The notes under the pieces are model-generated. The model made no database searches and was not told where the DNA came from. It saw only the letters and a program-made list of their open reading frames with translations. A stretch of 64,000 nucleotides of DNA from Hymenobacter yonginensis. Lineage in GTDB: Bacteria; Bacteroidota; Bacteroidia; Cytophagales; Hymenobacteraceae. A program made the translations under genes and the position numbers. Shown piece after piece: positions 33,328 through 42,604 of this stretch (position 1 is its first letter; every line of letters starts with the position of its first letter). The stretch is taken from assembly GCF_027625995.1 (NCBI RefSeq), contig NZ_CP115396.1:744001-808000 (forward strand), read 5' to 3'.

Positions 33328-36210
33328 ATGCGTAATCTATTGCATCCGAAATGGTTGTTGCTGGTCAATACCGTGGCCATTGTTGTACTGGTGCTTCTGA
33401 GCTATGGGCAGTTCAATGTTATCCAAAGCCTACTGCCAACCAGTAGTGTGCAGACCTGGGCGTGCCTGGGGGGCGGCCTGGCAGGGCTGGCCGCCAGCAC
33501 GCTGATGTATGCGCTGTGGCAGCTGAGGCGCAGACAGGAGGTCAGCACGCTATACTGTGTGCTGACGCTGGCGGGCTATGCGGCCTTCATCTGTCTGAGC
33601 GTGAGCTTGGCGGATGAGCTGGTGCCCCGGGCCGTGCCGCGCTGGATGGTGCCCACCGACCCGCTGGTGTACCTCATCACGTTTCTGATGCCCACGCTGG
33701 CCCACGCCGGTTATGCCTTGGTAATGCGCCTGACGCCCGCTGACCGTGAGTATTCCGTCCTGATTAATGTGCTGCTGGCTCTGGCGGTGCCGGGCGTGTG
33801 GTTCGTGCTGATTATGCTGCCGGGCGGCTTCCTGCTGGAAAACATTCTGCCTGCCTGGCTTAGTGGCGGGCTTATGGTGACGGGGCTGGTGGTGGGCACC
33901 ATCGGATTTCTGTTTTACGTGGTGCGGGTGGTGTACATTCTGGAACTGCGGCGGGGCGGCTACGGCCGCGAATTCAGCCTGCTCTGGAAGGTGCTGCTGG
34001 GAACTGTGTTGCCGGTGCTGGGCTTGTTGGTGAACAACGGGCTGTTCTGGGGAGGTTTCGGTAGTGCGGAGGCGGGCATATTTGGCAATTTCACCAGTCA
34101 GTGGTTTTATGGGCTGGCCGTATTGAATGGGCTGCTGCTGTGTCTGCCGGCCAGTTCCAACCGGTGGCTGCACCTACTGCTGCTGTTTGGGCGCAGTGTG
34201 CTGCTGAGTTACACGTTCTACTTTTTTCTGGTGTTTCTGCCGTTCCTGCCGCTGTCGTTGCTAGCCGTCATTATCATTGGAACCGGTTTTCTGATGCTCA
34301 CACCACTAGTGCTGCTGCTGGTGCACGTACGCGAGTTGGCTGCCGACTGGAAACTGCTGCGGCCGGTGTTTTCGGGGCGAGTACTGCTGCTGGTATTACT
34401 GGGCGGAATAGGTGCGTTGCCGCTACTCATCACGGCCCGTTATCTGTTCGACCAATACACTCTACACCAGGCCCTTGATTACCGCTACGCCCCCGATTAC
34501 CGCCGCCGGTATGATTTGGATGAGTCGGCCCTGGCCCGCACGCTGGCGGTAGTGAAGCAGCATAAAGACCGCACCAACCGGGGCGACGTCATGTTTGGCT
34601 CACATGTGCCGTACTTATCGTTGTACTTCAATTGGCTGGTGTTGGATAACCTTACACTATCGGATACCAAAATTGCGGATCTGGAACAGGTGTTCCTGGG
34701 CGCGCTGTCAGAGGATACGGAACCGACAGCCCGGCCTTTTGCTACACCAACACCCGCCGCCCCGGCCATCACTCAAGTAACCACGAAGAGCACCTATGAT
34801 GTCCGCCATCAATCTTGGGTGAGCCAAGTAGAGCTGCGCGTGGCAAACACCGATACCACCCTACGCGACGGTGAGTACACCACGCTACTGAACCTGCCTG
34901 CCGGCTGCTGGATAGGCGACTACTACCTAGACATGAAAGGCCGGCGGGAGCATGGCATTCTGGCTGAGAAAAAGGCTGCCGCCTGGGTGTATGCCCAGAT
35001 TCTGAGCGAAACCCAAGTGCGGGACCCAGGCCTGCTGACCTACCAGAACGACCACCAACTGAGTTTGCGCGTGTATCCGGTGGTCGGCCGCACCTCCCGC
35101 GTAACCGGGTTTCAACTGTTGCATAAGGAGCCGGTTGTTCTAACGCTGGATGGTCGCGCACTTCGTCTGGGGCAGGCACCCGAAGTGCCGGCCGTAACAG
35201 CCCCAGTACTGGCTTCGGACGGGGAGGTAGCATACGTGAGCGGCGCGGCTAAGCAGCGCCTGCCGCTGGTGCAGCGCCGGCCGTACTACCATTTTCTGCT
35301 CGATGTGTCGGCCCGTCAGCAGCAGCATCGTCAGGTGTATGCCCGCCACTTGGAGCAGCAGTTTGGGCCCAAGGTGCTGCGCGATACGTCCACGCGCTTT
35401 ACGCTGGTAGATGCCTACGTTACTCAGGTACCAGCCGGAGCCGACTGGCAGCAGCAGCTTACCGGACACCAGAGTCGGGGCGGATTCTACCTGGAAGGCG
35501 CTTTGCGTCAGCTGCTGGTACAGGCCCACCGACGGCCCCGCGCCACCTACCCGATTCCGGTAGTAGTAACTGAAACGCTGACTACGGCCGTGCTGGGTTC
35601 CGACCTAGCCGAATTGCAGGCTGCGTATCCGGAATCGGACCGGTTTTACGTACTAGATGCCAACCAGCAGCTAACCGCGCATGCGTTGCGGCAGAATTCC
35701 CACAAGCCCCTTACGGATTCCTCTGCAACGTCGCTGCCCACAACCACCCGCCCGAAAGTGCGCGCCTGGCCCTCGGCTATCCGGCCGCTGGCCTACCTCG
35801 CCGATAATGGCACGGCCGAAGTAGTGCTGGCGCATCCGGCGGCCCCAATGCGGCCGGCGCTGGCGGCCGGTGGACGCTGGCAGACGGGCTTGCAGCTACA
35901 CGGCTACCAGCAGTGGCAGGCGTTCCATCCCGAAGCCACCGACGAGCAGCGCGTACCGTTTGTACAAGCCAGCTTCCGGGCCGGCATCCTGACACCCTTC
36001 ACGGCTTACCTTGCCCTTGAAAACCAGGCCCAGAAAGCGGCGTTGCAACGAAAGCAGGAGCAGGTTCTCAGCGGTAAGGCAGCTCTAGATGTAGATGAAG
36101 GCGAATCGAATCAGCCGACAGCCGTGCCGCTAGATGACTACCTCGGGCTGCTGGTGGTGGCGGCAATAGGCTTGGCCGCGTGGCACCTGCTGCGGCGGCA
36201 CCCGGTGTAG
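33328..36210 (+). CDS. VIT-domain polytopic membrane protein with exosortase-like C-terminal tail
   Basis: A 960-residue protein from ATG 33328 (a TTG at 33289 is less likely). About eleven transmembrane helices fill residues 1-370. A soluble region follows with a VIT (vault/inter-alpha-inhibitor) domain at about 480-620, including REHGILAEKKAAAWVY and LRVYPV. The end is tripartite: a short PLDDY motif, a hydrophobic helix and a basic LLRRHPV, as in exosortase-sorted proteins. It resembles the XrtN-system/MSEP-CTERM families. No exosortase lies within the window. The base composition is less GC-rich than neighbours. Confidence 0.65.
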   Translation: MRNLLHPKWLLLVNTVAIVVLVLLSYGQFNVIQSLLPTSSVQTWACLGGGLAGLAASTLMYALWQLRRRQEVSTLYCVLTLAGYAAFICLSVSLADELVPRAVPRWMVPTDPLVYLITFLMPTLAHAGYALVMRLTPADREYSVLINVLLALAVPGVWFVLIMLPGGFLLENILPAWLSGGLMVTGLVVGTIGFLFYVVRVVYILELRRGGYGREFSLLWKVLLGTVLPVLGLLVNNGLFWGGFGSAEAGIFGNFTSQWFYGLAVLNGLLLCLPASSNRWLHLLLLFGRSVLLSYTFYFFLVFLPFLPLSLLAVIIIGTGFLMLTPLVLLLVHVRELAADWKLLRPVFSGRVLLLVLLGGIGALPLLITARYLFDQYTLHQALDYRYAPDYRRRYDLDESALARTLAVVKQHKDRTNRGDVMFGSHVPYLSLYFNWLVLDNLTLSDTKIADLEQVFLGALSEDTEPTARPFATPTPAAPAITQVTTKSTYDVRHQSWVSQVELRVANTDTTLRDGEYTTLLNLPAGCWIGDYYLDMKGRREHGILAEKKAAAWVYAQILSETQVRDPGLLTYQNDHQLSLRVYPVVGRTSRVTGFQLLHKEPVVLTLDGRALRLGQAPEVPAVTAPVLASDGEVAYVSGAAKQRLPLVQRRPYYHFLLDVSARQQQHRQVYARHLEQQFGPKVLRDTSTRFTLVDAYVTQVPAGADWQQQLTGHQSRGGFYLEGALRQLLVQAHRRPRATYPIPVVVTETLTTAVLGSDLAELQAAYPESDRFYVLDANQQLTAHALRQNSHKPLTDSSATSLPTTTRPKVRAWPSAIRPLAYLADNGTAEVVLAHPAAPMRPALAAGGRWQTGLQLHGYQQWQAFHPEATDEQRVPFVQASFRAGILTPFTAYLALENQAQKAALQRKQEQVLSGKAALDVDEGESNQPTAVPLDDYLGLLVVAAIGLAAWHLLRRHPV

Positions 36211-36224
36211 TATTGGGCCAACAA

Positions 36225-36632
36225 CTAAGCCGCCGCCTGCTCCGCCCGCGCCTCCCTGGGCTTCTGCACCAGATAGTAGTACAGCAGAATCAGGAGGCCC
36301 GTCAGGAATGGCAGCAGCGCCAGGTGCTTGCCCGTGACGTTGCCCCACACCCGTACCGTATCGAATTCCAGAAACTCGCTGACCATCCAATAGGAGTTGG
36401 CTGAAATCCAAAACACGATGGCCAGGTTGTGGGCCAGCTCGGCGGCAATGTGGCGGGTGCGCCAGGTGATGACGAGGGCAATGGTCAGGGTCGGGAAAAT
36501 CATGCTGATGCCCAGTGGTTTCCAGAGCATACACCAGCCGATATCCTTGAGCAGCCAAAACAGGATGTGCAGGTTTTCCATGCGCCGGTACGGGGCCGGA
36601 ATGGTGTAGAGTTGGTCGTCGGAGGTGGGCAT
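36225..36632 (-). CDS. Conserved four-helix membrane protein, function unknown
   Basis: A 135-residue protein with about four hydrophobic segments. The conserved stretch MENLHILFWLLKD and WISANSYWMVSEF mark a recurring uncharacterised Bacteroidota family. The tail is short and Lys/Arg/Ala-rich. It is convergent with the VIT-domain gene (15 bp apart) and divergent from the DUF2459 gene. Confidence 0.78.
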   Translation of the reverse strand: MPTSDDQLYTIPAPYRRMENLHILFWLLKDIGWCMLWKPLGISMIFPTLTIALVITWRTRHIAAELAHNLAIVFWISANSYWMVSEFLEFDTVRVWGNVTGKHLALLPFLTGLLILLYYYLVQKPREARAEQAAA

Positions 36633-36649
36633 AGCGCGGGTATAAGCAC

Positions 36650-36657
36650 CAAATATA
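36650..36657 (-). promoter_or_regulatory. Candidate -7 box (TATATTTG) for the four-helix protein gene
   Basis: Minus-strand exact TAnnTTTG 18 nt before the ATG at 36632. No clear -33 TTG at the usual spacing. Confidence 0.45.
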
Positions 36658-36735
36658 GCCCCGGAACGGCTTTCTTTGTGCGCTTTCGTATGAGGGGCAT
36701 TGCCCTTCTTTCCTCACTCTGTCCCTCGTTGCCAC

Positions 36736-37449
36736 ATGCCCGTTACGCTGAAGAAAATAGCCAAAGGAGCCGCCTACGCCGGCGGCAGTATACTCGGCAT
36801 TCTGGTGCTGTATGGGGTGGCCGCTGTAGGGCTGTCGGCTGTGCCGGTAGGCGAGCGGGGCCGCCCCGCCTCCGGCGGCGTGGAAGTGTACATTCTCTCC
36901 AACGGCGTGCACACTGACATTGTGGTGCCCGTGCGCAGCCCGCAGATCGACTGGACCCGGCAGATCCGCTACGCTGATACGCCCGCCGCCGACCCAAGCA
37001 TGCAGTTCGTGGGCTTCGGCTGGGGCGACAAGGGCTTCTACCTCGACACGCCCACTTGGGCCGAGCTCAAGCCCAGCACCGCCTTCAAGGCCATGTTCTG
37101 GCTGAGTGAGTCAGCCATCCACGCCACGTTTCACCACCGCCCCACTGAGGGCAAAGACTGCGTCCGGCTCTACCTGTCGGAGGCGCAGTATGCTCAGCTG
37201 ATTGACTTCATTCAGCAGAGCTTCGACTACGATGCGCAGGGCCACGTGGAGCATATTGCGGGCCATAGCTACGGCCAGTACGACGCGTTTTACGAAGCCA
37301 AGCGCACCTACAACCTGTTCTACACCTGCAACAGCTGGGCCAACGAGGCACTCAAAGCTGCCGGCCAGCGCGCCGCCTTCTGGACGCCCTTCGATGCCGG
37401 TATTTTCTGGCACTACCGGGAGCGAGGTACGGCTGGTGGTGATAAGTAG
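36736..37449 (+). CDS. DUF2459 (TIGR02117-type) membrane-anchored protein
   Basis: A 237-residue protein starting ATG 36736. One N-terminal transmembrane helix, then a conserved extracytoplasmic domain with SNGVHTDIVVPV, GFGWGDKGFYLDTP and FYTCNSWANEALKAAG. These mark the DUF2459/TIGR02117 family, sometimes called urease-associated though function is unknown. The conserved Cys, His and Asn of YTCNSW and HTD could suggest a papain-like hydrolase; that is inference. Lies about 90 bp before the carbonic anhydrase. Confidence 0.82.
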   Translation: MPVTLKKIAKGAAYAGGSILGILVLYGVAAVGLSAVPVGERGRPASGGVEVYILSNGVHTDIVVPVRSPQIDWTRQIRYADTPAADPSMQFVGFGWGDKGFYLDTPTWAELKPSTAFKAMFWLSESAIHATFHHRPTEGKDCVRLYLSEAQYAQLIDFIQQSFDYDAQGHVEHIAGHSYGQYDAFYEAKRTYNLFYTCNSWANEALKAAGQRAAFWTPFDAGIFWHYRERGTAGGDK

Positions 37450-37538
37450 AAGTCTGTTTAACAGTGGGTTAGAGAGGGGTAGTGGGAAAATATTCTGCGC
37501 CGCCTATCCTTCAGAGCCGATAAACGTATACTTGGACC

Positions 37539-38249
37539 ATGATAACCTACGACGAAATCTTCGAGAATAACCGCCAGTGGGTGGAATCCAGCACGGCCAC
37601 CAACGCCGACTTCCTCAAGCACCTGGCCTCCGACCAGAAGCCCGACTATCTCTACATCGGCTGCTCCGACTCGCGCGTGACGGCCGAAGACCTGATGGGT
37701 GTGGCTCCCGGGGAGGTGTTTGTGCACCGCAACGTGGCCAATCTGGTCATCAACATCGACCTCAATGCAACGTCGGTGATTGAGTATGCCGTAGCCCATC
37801 TGGGCGTGAAGCACATTGTGGTGTGCGGACATTACGGCTGCGGCGGCGTGAAGGCAGCCATGCAGCCCCAGGATCTGGGCATCATGAACCCCTGGCTGCG
37901 CAACATTCGCGACGTGTACCGCCTGCACCACGCCGAGCTCGATAAAATCGAGGATACTACCGCCCGCTACGACCGGCTGGTAGAGCTGAACGTGCAGGAG
38001 CAGTGCGTCAACGTCATCAAAATGGCTGTGGTACAGCAGGCCTATCTGAAGCAGGGCTACCCCACGGTACACGGCTGGGTATTCGACCTGAAAACCGGCC
38101 TGCTCAAAGATCTGAACTTGGACTTCGAGCACATCCTGCACGACATTCAGGAAATCTACAACCTCGGCGACCAAGTGCTGTTCGGCGAAGGCAAAGTAAC
38201 CCCCGCTATTGAAATCGGGCGAGAAGCCAAGACAGAAGCACAGCGTTAA
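37539..38249 (+). CDS. can: Beta-class carbonic anhydrase
   Basis: A 236-residue zinc enzyme interconverting CO2 and bicarbonate. The metal and active-site residues are visible: CSDSRV (about residues 42-47; Cys ligand and catalytic Asp-Arg), and HYGCGGV (about 100-106; His and Cys ligands). Length and sequence match the plant/Can-type beta clade. Cytosolic, likely supplying bicarbonate for carboxylations. A near-consensus -7 box (TATACTTG, 37527-37534) lies only 4 nt before the ATG. Confidence 0.95.
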   Translation: MITYDEIFENNRQWVESSTATNADFLKHLASDQKPDYLYIGCSDSRVTAEDLMGVAPGEVFVHRNVANLVINIDLNATSVIEYAVAHLGVKHIVVCGHYGCGGVKAAMQPQDLGIMNPWLRNIRDVYRLHHAELDKIEDTTARYDRLVELNVQEQCVNVIKMAVVQQAYLKQGYPTVHGWVFDLKTGLLKDLNLDFEHILHDIQEIYNLGDQVLFGEGKVTPAIEIGREAKTEAQR

Positions 38250-38293
38250 CACTGTTGTCACGCAGGGCGTTGGTATTAGTAGTGTTGGTGCAG

Positions 38294-38376
38294 TAGCGCG
38301 AACTTTTTAGTTCGCGCCCCCACGCCATTAACGCCATGCCAGCGGCACGGAGACGCGAACTGCAAAGTTCGCGCTA
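38294..38376. repeat. Inverted repeat with self-palindromic arms
   Basis: Arms 38294-38316 and 38354-38376 pair with two mismatches. Each arm is also close to palindromic in itself (gcgcgaac ... gttcgcg). It lies after the carbonic anhydrase gene. Confidence 0.8.
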
Positions 38377-38401
38377 ATGCCGTTACGCACTGAAAAGAAT
38401 T

Positions 38402-38444
38402 AAGCCCGGCTTTTCCGCTACCTGTAAGCGGAAAGGCCGGGCTT
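38402..38444. terminator. Terminator between carbonic anhydrase and the 82-residue gene
   Basis: A long stem (aagcccggc..., 38402-38420 with about 38425-38444) with one bulge and a mismatch, T-rich on both sides, between convergent genes. Confidence 0.8.
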
Positions 38445-38465
38445 TGTGGTGAGAAGGAAGGCGGC

Positions 38466-38714
38466 TTAATTCAGCCACACCTGGGCCACGGTTTCGAAAC
38501 GGTGGCGGGCAAATGCTCCGTACGGGCGCTCAGCGTAGAAGCCCAGCACGTGTACCTGCGGCTGGCCGGTGCGGGCGTTGCGCCGCATCTGCACAGGATA
38601 CACGCGGCCGGCTTCAGGCCAGTCGCCTACGTGGTCGGTGGGGCGGCGCGAGGCGTCTACACAGCGGGCATAGAGCTGCACGGGAGGCGAAACGGGAAGC
38701 TTAACTTTCGACAT
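38466..38714 (-). CDS. Small hypothetical protein
   Basis: An 82-residue soluble protein starting at ATG 38714 (an upstream TTG at 38720 is unlikely). No signal or membrane segment. It contains PVQLYARCVDASRRP and VYPVQMRRNARTGQPQVHVLGF, suggestive of a small beta-barrel fold, but no family is recognised. A full consensus promoter abuts the start codon, so the mRNA may be leaderless. Confidence 0.65.
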   Translation of the reverse strand: MSKVKLPVSPPVQLYARCVDASRRPTDHVGDWPEAGRVYPVQMRRNARTGQPQVHVLGFYAERPYGAFARHRFETVAQVWLN

Positions 38715-38717
38715 ATC

Positions 38718-38747
38718 CAAAGATAAGCATATTTCCTGTTTTCCAAA
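38718..38747 (-). promoter_or_regulatory. Consensus promoter abutting a start codon
   Basis: Minus strand reads TTTG (38747-38744), 18 nt, TATCTTTG (38725-38718), then only GAT before ATG. Both boxes are exact. With normal initiation distance the transcript would start at or within a few bases of the ATG. Confidence 0.7.
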
Positions 38748-38950
38748 AAAATTAGTCTTCTATTTTACGGGTGTAAATGGGCGATTAAAGCCTTTTTAAT
38801 TGAATTTTAACCTATTTAGCGTTATGCTGGAGGCGGCATTTCAGTGTGCGGGTTGGTGGCTAAGCACCGTGCTTTTGACGGATTTTTGCTAATTTAGTTA
38901 GTGGTCTTAATCGCGTTGTGAAACCGGCCGCCAGCGTGCTGCTGAAGCCG

Positions 38951-41794
38951 CTAGGGCTGCACCAGCAGCTGCCGGGTCAGCTGGCCCGCGGCACCCTGCA
39001 CGCGCACTACATACACGCCCGCCGGCAGGCCGCCAGCATCCAGCTCAGTGGTAGTGCCGCTGAAACTGAACTGCCGGACCAGCTGGCCCAGCGGATTGAA
39101 TAGCTGGGCGTGGTGGCCGCCAAAGCTGGCCGGAACTTCGAGGCGTATCCGTCCGGTCGTCGGGTTAGGGTAGAGCTGCCAGGCACCGGCGGCCAGCGCC
39201 GGCCGGACGGGCAGCAGCTGGTTGTAGCGGGTCTGAGCGGCATCGGCGGCGGCCTGCAACTGCGCCAGCGTGGGGGCGGCCAGTACCGCAAACGCCACCA
39301 CGGCCGAGTCGGCGGGGGCGAGGCGGGGCAGGGCGGCGCCCAGAACGTGCGCTATGTCGGTGCCGGTGGGCAGGCCGGTGCTGCGCTGGCGGGTGCCGCT
39401 GCTGAGCGCGAGGTACTTCTCGGCGCGGCTGAAGCCGTTGGACAACTGCACTGGACTGCCGGCCGGCGCATTCACGTCGATGGCGTAGGTGGTGGCGGTG
39501 CCCCCGCGCAGCCACTTCAGGCCCACGTATACGTCGGGGCTACCGGCATCGTAGGCGTAGCTTAGGCGCCGCACCGAGTCCCAGGCCACTACGTTGCGGG
39601 CGTACTCCGGCGCCACGTCCCAGTCCATGAACAGGCCGGCGTACAGCGGCTTCAACGTGTCGGGTGTGACATTGCGGAGCTGATACTCCAGCACCACGTA
39701 GTCGCGGTGCGGGGCCTGGGCCCAAGCGTAGCCGCGCTGGCGTATCTGCATGCCCACGGTGCGGTTGCGGGTGGCCGAAGGCAAAGAATCCTGTAGGACA
39801 TTGCCGGCTTCCTGGTCGGCGCGCAGTGGCTGGCGTCGCAGGGCGGCCTGGTTCAGGCGGAAGAAGTCGGCGTCGGCTACGTTGCGCTCATTGCGGAGGC
39901 GGCTGGAAACCCGGGTGGGGCTGGTGGCCAGCAGCAGGCCCCCCTCGTAGAGCAACGGCGCGCTGCCCCGGTACGTCACCCCTTCGCCCAGGTCAGACCC
40001 AATACCGTCGTAGCCAAGGCTGCCCCGGCTGGTGAGCGTAAGGGCCAGGTCGCCGGCATTGAGCACCACGTAGTCGGGGCTGAGCTGCACTGTGCTGTAT
40101 TGGTCTTCCTGATAGCCGGTGGCCGCATCCTCGAAATGATAGCGCAGCACGGCGCGGGTATTGAGCGGTACTGCCGCCGCCACCGTCAGCCGAAACGGGG
40201 CGGCCGTATTGGCGGTGCGGGCCAGCGTGGCCAGCGCCCCGGCTGCAAACGTGCCCTGCCGCACGGTCAGGTAAGGCGAAAGGGACGTAATGGTGAGGGT
40301 CAGGTTCTGGACGGGCAGCAGCAGATTCTGCATTTCCACAACCAGCCGTATGGTATCGGCGGGTTGGTAGGCGCTTTTGATGGGGCTGAACACGCGCTGG
40401 GTGAGGCGCATGGCGCGCTGGTCGTTGGCGCGTACGGCCCGCAGCATGTTCAGGCGGCCGGTGCCCAGCTTGCCGATGTAGGCGGCGTTGCCGGGCAGGG
40501 CGTCAATGTTGTCAGTGGTGCGGCGCAGCTGGGCGCGCACCTGGGCGGCGGTGAGCTGCGGAAAGCGGGCCCGCACCAGCCCGGCTGCACCCGCCACCAA
40601 TGGCGCCGAAAACGACGAGCCCGTGGCCGGAATGTAGTCGGTGTCGGTGTCGCCCCATACAGTCAGGATGTTGTCGCCGGGCGCTACCAGATCGAGGCGG
40701 CGGCTGTAGGTGGCGTAGCCCGACTTGACATCGGTGCGGTTGGAGGCGCCCACCGACAGCACGTGCTCATAGGAGGCCGGGTAGAAGTCCAGCTCGGCGT
40801 TGGTGTTGCCGGCCGAGGCCACCACTACGGCGTCGCGGTTGACGGCCGCGTAGGTAATGGCGTCCTGCTCGAACTGCGAGCGGCCCCCGGCGGCCCCCCA
40901 GCTCATGTTGATGACCTTGCAGCCGTGGTCGGCGGCGTACACGATGGCCTCGAAGCCCGCGAAGCTGCCCCCGGGCGTGCTGGGGTAAATTTTCAGGGGC
41001 AGAAAGCGGCAGTTGAAGCCGGCGCCGGCCACGCCGCGGCCGTTATCGGGACGGGCGGCGGCGGCCCCGGCCGAGTGCACGCCGTGCCGCGGCTGCTGGT
41101 AAGAGTCAGACGAGGGGTTGTTGTCGTTGTCGGCTAGGTCCCAGCCGCGGTAGTTGTCTATGTAGCCGTCGTTGTCGTTATCGAGGCCGTCGGGTGGGTC
41201 CTGGCGGTTGCGCTGCCACTGGCCGTTGAGGTCTTCGTGCGAAAGCCGGAAACCGGTGTCGGTGATGCCGATGAGCACGCTGGAGTCGCCCTTGGTCACG
41301 TCCCAGGCCTGGTAGGCGCGGATGTTGCGCAGGTGATATTGGCCGCTGGCGTTGGTGGAGTCAGCCAGGGGGTCGTTGGGCTGGTAGAGGGGCGCGCGGT
41401 AGTAGAGTGGCTCCACGTACGCCAAGGCACCGGTCTGGCGCAGGGCCAGCTGGGCCTTGGGCAGCACGGTGGTGGCCGGCAGCCACACCTGATAGATCAG
41501 GCGCAGGTCTACGGCCTCGGGGTTCTTGGGGTCGGGTGGCAGCGCGTTCGGAAACTTCTGCACCAGGCGCAACGCCCCGAGGCGGCGCAAAGTAGCTTCC
41601 AGCTGCGGTACGGCCACGCGGCCGGGCTGCGCCTGGGCCCGGTATTCGGGCTTCAACTTGAACACCAACAGCCCGGGCTGAGCTACCGCCTCCGGGCTAG
41701 CCGTGGCAGAAATGGCGCCGGCAGTTTGCGCATGCGCGGCCGGGGCTCCCAGCAGCAGAGCCAGTAAAGGATAAAACCGTAAAAATGAGGGCAT
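38951..41794 (-). CDS. S8 (subtilisin) serine protease with T9SS C-terminal domain
   Basis: A 947-residue secreted protease from ATG 41794 (signal peptide ending AHAQ). Catalytic residues appear in GITDTGF (Asp, about 178), RHGVHSAG (His, about 233) and GSSFSAPLVAG (Ser, about 394). After the protease fold are beta-rich domains of about 400 residues. The last ~75 residues carry LYPNPTTGRIRL and LPAGVYVVRVQG, a type A T9SS sorting domain. Probably cell-surface or released; substrate unknown. Confidence 0.92.
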   Translation of the reverse strand: MPSFLRFYPLLALLLGAPAAHAQTAGAISATASPEAVAQPGLLVFKLKPEYRAQAQPGRVAVPQLEATLRRLGALRLVQKFPNALPPDPKNPEAVDLRLIYQVWLPATTVLPKAQLALRQTGALAYVEPLYYRAPLYQPNDPLADSTNASGQYHLRNIRAYQAWDVTKGDSSVLIGITDTGFRLSHEDLNGQWQRNRQDPPDGLDNDNDGYIDNYRGWDLADNDNNPSSDSYQQPRHGVHSAGAAAARPDNGRGVAGAGFNCRFLPLKIYPSTPGGSFAGFEAIVYAADHGCKVINMSWGAAGGRSQFEQDAITYAAVNRDAVVVASAGNTNAELDFYPASYEHVLSVGASNRTDVKSGYATYSRRLDLVAPGDNILTVWGDTDTDYIPATGSSFSAPLVAGAAGLVRARFPQLTAAQVRAQLRRTTDNIDALPGNAAYIGKLGTGRLNMLRAVRANDQRAMRLTQRVFSPIKSAYQPADTIRLVVEMQNLLLPVQNLTLTITSLSPYLTVRQGTFAAGALATLARTANTAAPFRLTVAAAVPLNTRAVLRYHFEDAATGYQEDQYSTVQLSPDYVVLNAGDLALTLTSRGSLGYDGIGSDLGEGVTYRGSAPLLYEGGLLLATSPTRVSSRLRNERNVADADFFRLNQAALRRQPLRADQEAGNVLQDSLPSATRNRTVGMQIRQRGYAWAQAPHRDYVVLEYQLRNVTPDTLKPLYAGLFMDWDVAPEYARNVVAWDSVRRLSYAYDAGSPDVYVGLKWLRGGTATTYAIDVNAPAGSPVQLSNGFSRAEKYLALSSGTRQRSTGLPTGTDIAHVLGAALPRLAPADSAVVAFAVLAAPTLAQLQAAADAAQTRYNQLLPVRPALAAGAWQLYPNPTTGRIRLEVPASFGGHHAQLFNPLGQLVRQFSFSGTTTELDAGGLPAGVYVVRVQGAAGQLTRQLLVQP

Positions 41795-42264
41795 ACGTGA
41801 GGGAAAAGTCAGCGTACAACAGATAAAGGCATTAACGAAGCTGCGCGGCCTTCGGATGTGCGGCAACAGCGCGCCGGCAGATACCTGGGCCCTGTAAATC
41901 TACAGTTTTCGGGAGGCACTACCGCAGCGCTTATACTGCATTTTCGACCAACGGCCCGAAATCTGCCATCAATGCCATGTGGGTGGAGTGGCTACGGGCT
42001 TTTCATGCTTTAGTGCAACTATGCCATGGCCTGAAACATTTGCCATGGCAGCAACTTAGATTTGGCAGCGGCAGGACTACAGAATAGTGAGCCATGCGTA
42101 TTCAGCAGCTTAGCTGATCAGCATATTTCTACGATTGCCTGAATGCTCATGTCTGAATGCTCAGCACTGCTGTCCTGCTACTGAAAGATTGGCGCCGTAA
42201 AACCAGCAAGGCCCTGCCGTGTGGTACGGCAGGGCCTTGTTGGCAGAGAAGTAATAGCGGGAGC
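41795..42264. other. 470-bp gap with one terminator
   Basis: No convincing gene. Near the right end is a perfect 14-bp hairpin (42207-42220 with 42226-42239), the likely terminator of the downstream minus-strand lipoprotein gene. Short inverted words such as tgccatggc occur (for example near 42033-42053) without forming a larger structure. The left part may hold the protease promoter, but no exact TAnnTTTG was found. Confidence 0.6.
42207..42239 (-). terminator. Terminator of the small lipoprotein gene
   Basis: Perfect 14-bp stem and 5-nt loop, 26 bp after the stop of the 87-residue lipoprotein gene. Confidence 0.85.
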
Positions 42265-42528
42265 TTACCAGCCTACTTTACTGTACTTGTACTTTTTGGG
42301 CGCTTTCACGGTTTCGTACTGCGTGGGCTTCCGGGGCGAGAGGTCGATGCCTAAATCAATAGGGTTGCGCTCTTTGCGGAAGCGGGCCTTATTGTTGCCG
42401 CGGCGCTCAGACTTGACCTTAACCGTGCCGTAGCCGCGCGGATTGGCGTTTTGGGCGGTGCGGTCCTGCGCGCAGGAGCCGAGGCCGATAAGGGTGGCAA
42501 GGGCAAGTATGGGAAAAAGTGCTTTCAT
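42265..42528 (-). CDS. Small basic lipoprotein, function unknown
   Basis: An 87-residue product from ATG 42528. A signal peptide with lipobox GLGSC (about residues 15-19) is followed by a strongly basic, low-complexity chain (KSERRGNNKARFRKERN, PKKYKYSK). The longer frame to 42720 runs antisense into the response-regulator gene and is rejected. Function unknown; the positive charge could suit binding to cell-wall or surface polymers, which is only a guess. Confidence 0.7.
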   Translation of the reverse strand: MKALFPILALATLIGLGSCAQDRTAQNANPRGYGTVKVKSERRGNNKARFRKERNPIDLGIDLSPRKPTQYETVKAPKKYKYSKVGW

Positions 42529-42604
42529 GGCAGTAGACGAGGTAAATGGTACTTCTCCGTGTACTAACGTCATCTGCAAAAAGATACAGTTTCCCTGTAT
42601 TATG

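Noticed and set aside
41795-42264. Short ORFs in the gap after the protease gene
   Set aside because: No start context, no conservation signal visible, and one crosses a terminator hairpin.
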